Part shown: piece after piece, positions 6,825-10,719 of the stretch | Numbering within the stretch: position 1 is the stretch's first letter | How the letters are laid out: every line of letters starts with the position of its first letter | Source: an uncultured Eubacteriales bacterium | Lineage (GTDB): Bacteria; Bacillota_A; Clostridia; Oscillospirales; Oscillospiraceae | Reading direction: 5' to 3' | Assembly (NCBI GenBank): GCA_949742895.1 | Contig: CATJRT010000231.1 | Location: 1-10,719, forward strand | DNA: 10,719 nt | Notes under the pieces: model-generated | The model's database searches: none | The model's input: only the letters and a program-made list of their open reading frames with translations | What the model was told of the DNA's origin: nothing | Position numbers and translations under genes: made by a program

Positions 6825-8203
6825 CATTTTAAAAACCGGCGGATCAGCGTTTCCTTGCCCCTGCCGTAGGGCTGATACCGCATAGGCAGGTCAAGCCATG
6901 TCTTTTTGTCCACAATGCTCTTGGTATGGGAGAAGGTATCGAAGCCCGCCCTGCCGTGATAGGTTCCCATGCCGCTCTCCCCAAAACCGCCAAACCCCAT
7001 CTCGCTGGTGGCCAGGTGAATGACCACATCGTTGATGCAGCCGCCGCCGAAGGAACACCGGGCAGTAACCAGCTTCGCTGCGGTGCGGCTGCGGGTGAAG
7101 ATATACAGCGCCAGCGGATGGGGCCTGCTTTCAACCTCCGCCATAGCCTCCTCCAGCGTATCATAGGTGAGCACAGGCAGGATGGGGCCAAAAATCTCCT
7201 CCCCCATCACCGGGTCGCCGAAGGTCACGTTATTCATCACCGTGGGTTCGATTTGCAGCGCCGCTCGGTCCACTCCGCCGCCCCACGCCAGCTTGTCCGC
7301 ATCCATGAGGCCTTCCAAGCGGTCAAAGTGCTTCTGATTGACGATTTTACCATAGTCAGGGTTTTGAAGAGGCTCATCTCCGAACTGCGCCCTGATTTGG
7401 GCCTTCAGCTCCTCCACCAGTTCATCCTTGATCCTGCGGTCACAGTAGATGTAATCCGGGGCTACACAGGTTTGGCCACAGTTCAGGTATTTGCCAAACA
7501 CAATTCGCCTTGCTGCCAGCTTCAGGTTTGCGGTCCTGTCCACAATGCAGGGGCTTTTGCCCCCCAGCTCCAGGGTCACTGGGGTGAGGTGTTCCGCCGC
7601 CCGGCGCATGACCTCCTTCCCCACCTCCTGGCTGCCGGTAAAAAAGATGTGGTCAAACCGCTCCCCCAGCAGGGCGGTGTTCTCCACCCTGCCGCCGGTA
7701 ACCACTGCCGCATACTCCGGCGGAAAGCACGTCTCCACGATTTCCCGGATGATTTCGCCTGTGCTTGGAGAGTAGGCGCTGGGCTTGAGCACAACCGTAT
7801 TCCCTGCGGCAACGGCGTCGACCAGCGGGTCGATGGTGAGCAGGAAAGGATAGTTCCACGGGCTCATCACCAGCACCACCCCCTGGGGCGAGGGCTTCTG
7901 ATAGCTGCGGGCATGAAACTGGGCCAGCGGGGTGCGGACGGTTCGCTCCCGGGCAAAGGCCCTGGTATGGCCTTGCATATAGCTCAGCTCACCCAGCGCC
8001 AGTCCGGTTTCGCACATATAGCTTTCCGTCCTGCTCTTGCCCAAATCCGCTTTCAGGGCGGCGGCAATCTCCTCCTCCTGATCCTGAATGCACCGCTTTA
8101 ATCGGGCCAATGCCCGCAGGCGGAAGGTCACGTCCTGCGTGACCCCTGTGCGGAAAAAGGCCCGCTGCCGCTCTACGATCGCTTTAATTTCGCCCTCCGT
8201 CAT
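6824..8203 (-). CDS. NAD(P)-dependent aldehyde dehydrogenase, class 3-like
   Basis: This gene encodes 459 residues, the short form typical of class 3 (ALDH3/YwdH-like) enzymes that oxidise medium or long fatty and aromatic aldehydes to acids. The active-site set is complete: N117 in MSPWNYPF, K140 in VVLKPS, the nucleotide loop FFTGSQEVGKEVM (188-199), E212 in TLELGGKSP and the nucleophile C246 in NCGQTCVAPD. There is no signal peptide. The C-terminus MRYQPYGRGKETLIRRFLK is the type that forms the class 3 tail, but no clear membrane anchor is seen. GGAGGG seven bases before the ATG supports the start. It sits 49 bases after the lipid kinase stop and just ahead of the peptidase gene, so it is probably the middle gene of an operon. 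The physiological substrate cannot be read; a role in clearing lipid-derived aldehydes is only a guess. Confidence 0.94.
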   Translation of the reverse strand: MTEGEIKAIVERQRAFFRTGVTQDVTFRLRALARLKRCIQDQEEEIAAALKADLGKSRTESYMCETGLALGELSYMQGHTRAFARERTVRTPLAQFHARSYQKPSPQGVVLVMSPWNYPFLLTIDPLVDAVAAGNTVVLKPSAYSPSTGEIIREIVETCFPPEYAAVVTGGRVENTALLGERFDHIFFTGSQEVGKEVMRRAAEHLTPVTLELGGKSPCIVDRTANLKLAARRIVFGKYLNCGQTCVAPDYIYCDRRIKDELVEELKAQIRAQFGDEPLQNPDYGKIVNQKHFDRLEGLMDADKLAWGGGVDRAALQIEPTVMNNVTFGDPVMGEEIFGPILPVLTYDTLEEAMAEVESRPHPLALYIFTRSRTAAKLVTARCSFGGGCINDVVIHLATSEMGFGGFGESGMGTYHGRAGFDTFSHTKSIVDKKTWLDLPMRYQPYGRGKETLIRRFLK

Positions 8204-8222
8204 GGCGGCTCCCTCCGTTTCG

Positions 8223-8251
8223 TTGACAAACTACCCAGTAAATGTTAAAAT
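8223..8251 (+). promoter_or_regulatory. Near-consensus promoter pointing antisense into the lipid kinase gene
   Basis: TTGACA (8223-8228), 17 bases, TAAAAT (8246-8251): eleven of twelve consensus bases with ideal spacing. It lies in the 49-base gap between the lipid kinase and aldehyde dehydrogenase genes, yet faces the plus strand. A transcript would start near 8258 and run antisense to the 3' end of the kinase gene. No plus-strand gene follows until 9341. Confidence 0.5.
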
Positions 8252-8252
8252 A

Positions 8253-9176
8253 TCATGCTTCTTCATCCGCCTGCGCAATCCCGCCGCAGGCCATGGGCAG
8301 GGCGCAGGTCAAGTTCCTGACAAAGGTCTCCTGCTGCTCCCCGCCGAACTCACCATCCACCGTCCAGGCTACAGGCCGGTCGCAGGTAAACGTGACCTCG
8401 CTGGCGGAAAAGCCCTGCACCGCCCCCCCCTCCACAATTTGCAGGGTGGTCAGGGCGGTGAAAATGGACTGCCAGTCCTTTCCGTTTTGGGGCTGACGGA
8501 TCAATAGCACCTCGAAGCGTCCATCGTCCAGCTGTACCTTATCCTTGGGCAGGTTCACCAGACCTCCTACAGACACGGTATTGCCCACCATGCCATAGAT
8601 AAAGTCCCCCTCTACCCGCCTGCCGTCGCCGTTAGTCACTGTCATGTGGTAGCTGGGGATGTTGGCCAGCTTGCCCGCGCCCTCCAGAATATACGCAAAA
8701 TGGCCCAGCAGGTTTTTATTGGCCTGAGGTGTGGAGTAGGACACGTCGGTAAACAGCCCAAAGGCAGCCACATAGGTAAAGGGCCGTCCCGAGGCTTCCC
8801 CTACGTCAATGAGCCTGGGCTTTCCAACCCCTGCCACCTCCGCCAGCTTCTTCACTGTTCGGGGCAGCTCCAGCGTACGGGAAAAATCGTTGGTGGTGCC
8901 CGCCGGGATATAGCCCAGCACAGGCCGGCGGTCCGGCTCCAGGGACAGCAGCCCCCGCACCGTCTCGTTTAGGGTGCCGTCTCCTCCGCTGCACACCACC
9001 CGGTCGTAATCCGCTCCGTGTTCAGCGGCGGTGCGTGCGGCGTCCCCCGCCTCCAGGGTTGGATGGACGGTGATCTCATAGCCCTGCTGGGCAAAGACCA
9101 CCAGCACCTCGGACAAATTGAGCCGCGCCTTCTGGCGTCCGGCAGTGGGATTGTAGATGTATAACAGGCGTTTCAT
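8253..9176 (-). CDS. Diacylglycerol kinase family lipid kinase (YegS/Rv2252/BmrU-like)
   Basis: This gene encodes 307 residues from the chosen start. The N-terminus MKRLLYIYNPTAGR is the usual opening of the family. The nucleotide-binding motif SGGDGTLNE (residues 63-71, core GGDGT at 64-68) and PAGTTNDFSR (91-100) follow, then the C-terminal beta-sandwich half. Such kinases phosphorylate diacylglycerol or similar lipids at the inner face of the membrane, feeding phosphatidic acid back to phospholipid synthesis. The exact lipid cannot be told. The frame is open upstream to an ATG at 9275, but that stretch covers the gene's own promoter (9213-9241), so translation from there is not possible on that transcript and the added residues match nothing known in the family. 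The ribosome site before 9176 (GGAAGTG) is only moderate. It is probably the first gene of the operon with the aldehyde dehydrogenase and peptidase. Confidence 0.93.
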   Translation of the reverse strand: MKRLLYIYNPTAGRQKARLNLSEVLVVFAQQGYEITVHPTLEAGDAARTAAEHGADYDRVVCSGGDGTLNETVRGLLSLEPDRRPVLGYIPAGTTNDFSRTLELPRTVKKLAEVAGVGKPRLIDVGEASGRPFTYVAAFGLFTDVSYSTPQANKNLLGHFAYILEGAGKLANIPSYHMTVTNGDGRRVEGDFIYGMVGNTVSVGGLVNLPKDKVQLDDGRFEVLLIRQPQNGKDWQSIFTALTTLQIVEGGAVQGFSASEVTFTCDRPVAWTVDGEFGGEQQETFVRNLTCALPMACGGIAQADEEA

Positions 9177-9212
9177 TTGTCGGTCACTTCCAAACTCTGT
9201 GAATTCGGCAAT

Positions 9213-9241
9213 ATTATACCCAAATCGGAAGAAGAATACAA
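9213..9241 (-). promoter_or_regulatory. Promoter of the lipid kinase operon
   Basis: Read on the minus strand this is TTGTAT, 17 bases, TATAAT. The -10 box is perfect and the spacing ideal. Transcription would start near 9206, giving a leader of about 30 bases before ATG 9176. Confidence 0.82.
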
Positions 9242-9265
9242 TGGATAAACTGTAAAACCCGATGC

Positions 9266-9294
9266 TTGCCAGCAAAAAAACTTCGGACTATAAT
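9266..9294 (+). promoter_or_regulatory. Promoter of azlCD
   Basis: TTGCCA (9266-9271), 17 bases, TATAAT (9289-9294). Transcription would start near 9301. The leader then holds a small hairpin (9302-9306 with 9313-9317) and AAAGGA (9325-9330), ten bases before ATG 9341. It lies back to back with the lipid kinase promoter; the two -35 boxes are 24 bases apart. Confidence 0.8.
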
Positions 9295-9340
9295 GGTGTC
9301 CAGCGCTCTGCGGCGCTTTCCCACAAAGGATGTGAAGCCA

Positions 9341-10057
9341 ATGAATCGAAACTCTCTGGCCGCCGCCTTCCCTTACACCGTTCCAGTGCTGATGGGCTAC
9401 CTGTCCATTGGCATAGTGTTTGGCTGGATGATGTCTGCGGCGGGCTTCGTCCCGCTGTGGTCGGTGGCTATGTCCCTGACCATCTACGCAGGCAGCGGTC
9501 AATACCTGGGGGTAGATCTTCTGTCCAACGCCACACCCTTGGCCGACGTGGCCTTTCTCACCCTCATCATCAACTTCCGCCACCTGGTCTACGGCCTGTC
9601 CATGCTGGAAAAGTTCAGGGGCATGGGCTGGCGCAAGCTCTACATGATCTTTTCCCTCACCGACGAGACCTATGCTCTGCTGGCCGGGGTACAGGCCCCA
9701 GATGGGGTAGACAAAAAGGGGTTTTACTTCTCCATCGCCCTGCTCGACCACCTGTACTGGACCCTTGGCTCCCTCATCGGCGCGGTGGCCGGGGCCCTCA
9801 TCACCATCAACACCGAGGGCATCGACTTCGCCATGACCGCCCTCTTCCTGGTCATCGCGGTGGAGCAGTGGCGGTCCAGCCAACGCCACCTGCCCGTGCT
9901 GCTGGGGGGCGGGGCCACTCTGGCCTGCCTGTTGGCCTTGGGTCCGGAGGGCGGACGGTTCCTGATCCCCGCACTGGTCATCCTGGTGGCAGGGCTTGCA
10001 CTGCTCCAGCCGGTGCTGGAGCCGGACAAAACCGGAAGAGAGGAGGCCCCTCTATGA
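9341..10057 (+). CDS. azlC: Branched-chain amino acid exporter, large subunit (AzlC family)
   Basis: This gene encodes 238 residues, the normal length for AzlC/BrnF. Family motifs are IYAGSGQYLGVDLL (48-61), IINFRHLVYGLSMLEKFR (76-93) and IFSLTDETYALL (103-114), set among several membrane helices. Together with the small AzlD subunit it exports branched-chain amino acids such as leucine, isoleucine and valine, and their analogues, across the cell membrane. The start at 9341 is supported by AAAGGA ten bases upstream and by the promoter at 9266-9294. The frame stays open further upstream to a TTG at 9266, but that start would lie within the promoter. The gene overlaps azlD by four bases (ATGA), so the two subunits are translationally coupled. 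No leucine-responsive leader, T-box or regulator gene is seen beside it. Confidence 0.94.
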   Translation: MNRNSLAAAFPYTVPVLMGYLSIGIVFGWMMSAAGFVPLWSVAMSLTIYAGSGQYLGVDLLSNATPLADVAFLTLIINFRHLVYGLSMLEKFRGMGWRKLYMIFSLTDETYALLAGVQAPDGVDKKGFYFSIALLDHLYWTLGSLIGAVAGALITINTEGIDFAMTALFLVIAVEQWRSSQRHLPVLLGGGATLACLLALGPEGGRFLIPALVILVAGLALLQPVLEPDKTGREEAPL

Positions 10058-10380
10058 CAAACCTGCAAATTGCCGTGTCCGTGGCAGTGATGGCCGCCGT
10101 CACCTTCCTCACCCGCGCACTGCCCTTCCTTCTTTTCGGACGGGGTAAGGAGCCGCCCCGTGTGGTGCTCTACTTGGGCAAGTATCTGCCTCCGGCGGTG
10201 ATCGCCATGCTTATCGTCTACTGCTATCGGCACGTCGGCTTCACTTCCGCGTCGGGCTGGGCCCCCGCCTTCATCGCCGGACTGGCGGTGGTCCTGCTTC
10301 ACCTCTGGAAGAAAAACGATATGCTGTCCATTGTCGGCGGCACCGTTCTTTATATGGTACTGATCCAGGCTGTATTTTAA
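10054..10380 (+). CDS. azlD: Branched-chain amino acid exporter, small subunit (AzlD family)
   Basis: This gene encodes 108 residues, the standard AzlD/BrnE length, with about four membrane helices. AzlD marks are the N-terminal VTFLTRALPFLLFGRGKEPP (residues 16-35), YLGKYLPPAVIAMLIVYCY (40-58), and the C-terminal GGTVLYMVLIQAVF. It pairs with AzlC in the membrane to form the exporter. The start is fixed by GAGGAGG eight bases before the ATG and by the ATGA overlap with the azlC stop. The frame is open far upstream only as an out-of-frame shadow of azlC, so longer versions of this gene should be ignored. A hairpin terminator follows 17 bases after the stop. Confidence 0.94.
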   Translation: MTNLQIAVSVAVMAAVTFLTRALPFLLFGRGKEPPRVVLYLGKYLPPAVIAMLIVYCYRHVGFTSASGWAPAFIAGLAVVLLHLWKKNDMLSIVGGTVLYMVLIQAVF

Positions 10381-10397
10381 GCCTGCACAGCAACAGC

Positions 10398-10430
10398 AAA
10401 ACCCCCGCCCTTATTATGGACGGGGGTTTT
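10398..10430. terminator. Bidirectional terminator between azlD and tuf
   Basis: AAAACCCCCG (10398-10407) pairs with CGGGGGTTTT (10421-10430). Beyond one mismatch, two more pairs (10409-10410 with 10418-10419) close a seven-base loop. Both strands end in TTTT, so it can end azlCD on the plus strand and tuf on the minus strand, whose stop is 16 bases away. Confidence 0.88.
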
Positions 10431-10446
10431 CAATGCCGTTTTCAGA

Positions 10447-10719
<273 letters not shown>

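Noticed and set aside
6015..6869. Plus-strand open frame of 284 codons opposite the start of the peptidase gene
   Set aside because: It is a mirror of the catalytic domain coding sequence with no motifs of its own.
6926..8101. Plus-strand open frame of 391 codons opposite the aldehyde dehydrogenase gene
   Set aside because: It is antisense to a gene with a full catalytic set, and its composition (His, Gln, Arg, Leu) is that of a shadow frame.
8246..8279. Possible minus-strand promoter before the aldehyde dehydrogenase (TTGCGC, 17 bases, TGATAT)
   Set aside because: Both boxes are poor matches and overlap the end of the kinase gene; read-through from the kinase promoter explains expression more simply.
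9173..9889. Minus-strand frame of 238 codons opposite azlC
   Set aside because: It lies antisense to a well-supported membrane protein gene and crosses the promoter region; no family is recognisable.
9262..10380. 372-codon frame running through azlC into azlD
   Set aside because: The upstream part is the out-of-frame shadow of azlC (Arg- and His-rich). Only the last 108 codons, with their own ribosome site and AzlD motifs, are real.

Overview
The window reads as chromosomal DNA of a GC-rich member of the Firmicutes, most likely a gut clostridium of the Oscillospiraceae type (Flavonifractor/Pseudoflavonifractor-like). This is inferred from AGGAGG-type ribosome binding sites, the rpmI-rplT order, YafY/WYL and M16C proteins of clostridial style, and GC-rich codon use. 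No species can be named from sequence alone. Most of the window is ordinary core and housekeeping DNA; I found no convincing novel defence or mobile system.

Positions 1-545 hold the end of the infC-rpmI-rplT ribosomal operon: the last codons of rpmI, a leader with two hairpins, rplT, and a strong terminator. Positions about 546-1057 hold an AT-richer scar: the C-terminal part of a type I restriction specificity subunit (hsdS), cut at its 5' end and broken by a frameshift in a run of six A. Positions 1141-2376 hold a WYL-type regulator that reads in frame, with no stop, into a small zinc-ribbon protein. The second part keeps its own ribosome binding site and a promoter/operator-like inverted repeat. 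A perfect 12-bp stem terminator closes this section and serves the converging gene from the other side.

From 2458 to 9176 everything is on the minus strand. A CPA2-type cation:proton antiporter has its own promoter and shares the terminator at 2409-2436. Upstream of it lies a probable three-gene operon read in the order diacylglycerol-kinase-like lipid kinase, class-3 aldehyde dehydrogenase, M16C (PreP-like) metallopeptidase. It starts from a near-consensus promoter at 9213-9241 and ends at a terminator at 3831-3863.

A back-to-back promoter pair at 9213-9294 separates this operon from azlC-azlD (plus strand), a two-part branched-chain amino acid exporter whose genes overlap by ATGA. A bidirectional terminator at 10398-10430 separates azlD from the C-terminal end of tuf (EF-Tu, minus strand), which runs off the window.

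The points most worth checking are the fused regulator/zinc-ribbon frame with an embedded operator, a near-consensus promoter at 8223-8251 that points antisense into the lipid kinase gene, the terminator-like hairpin inside rpmI-rplT, and the hsdS scar.
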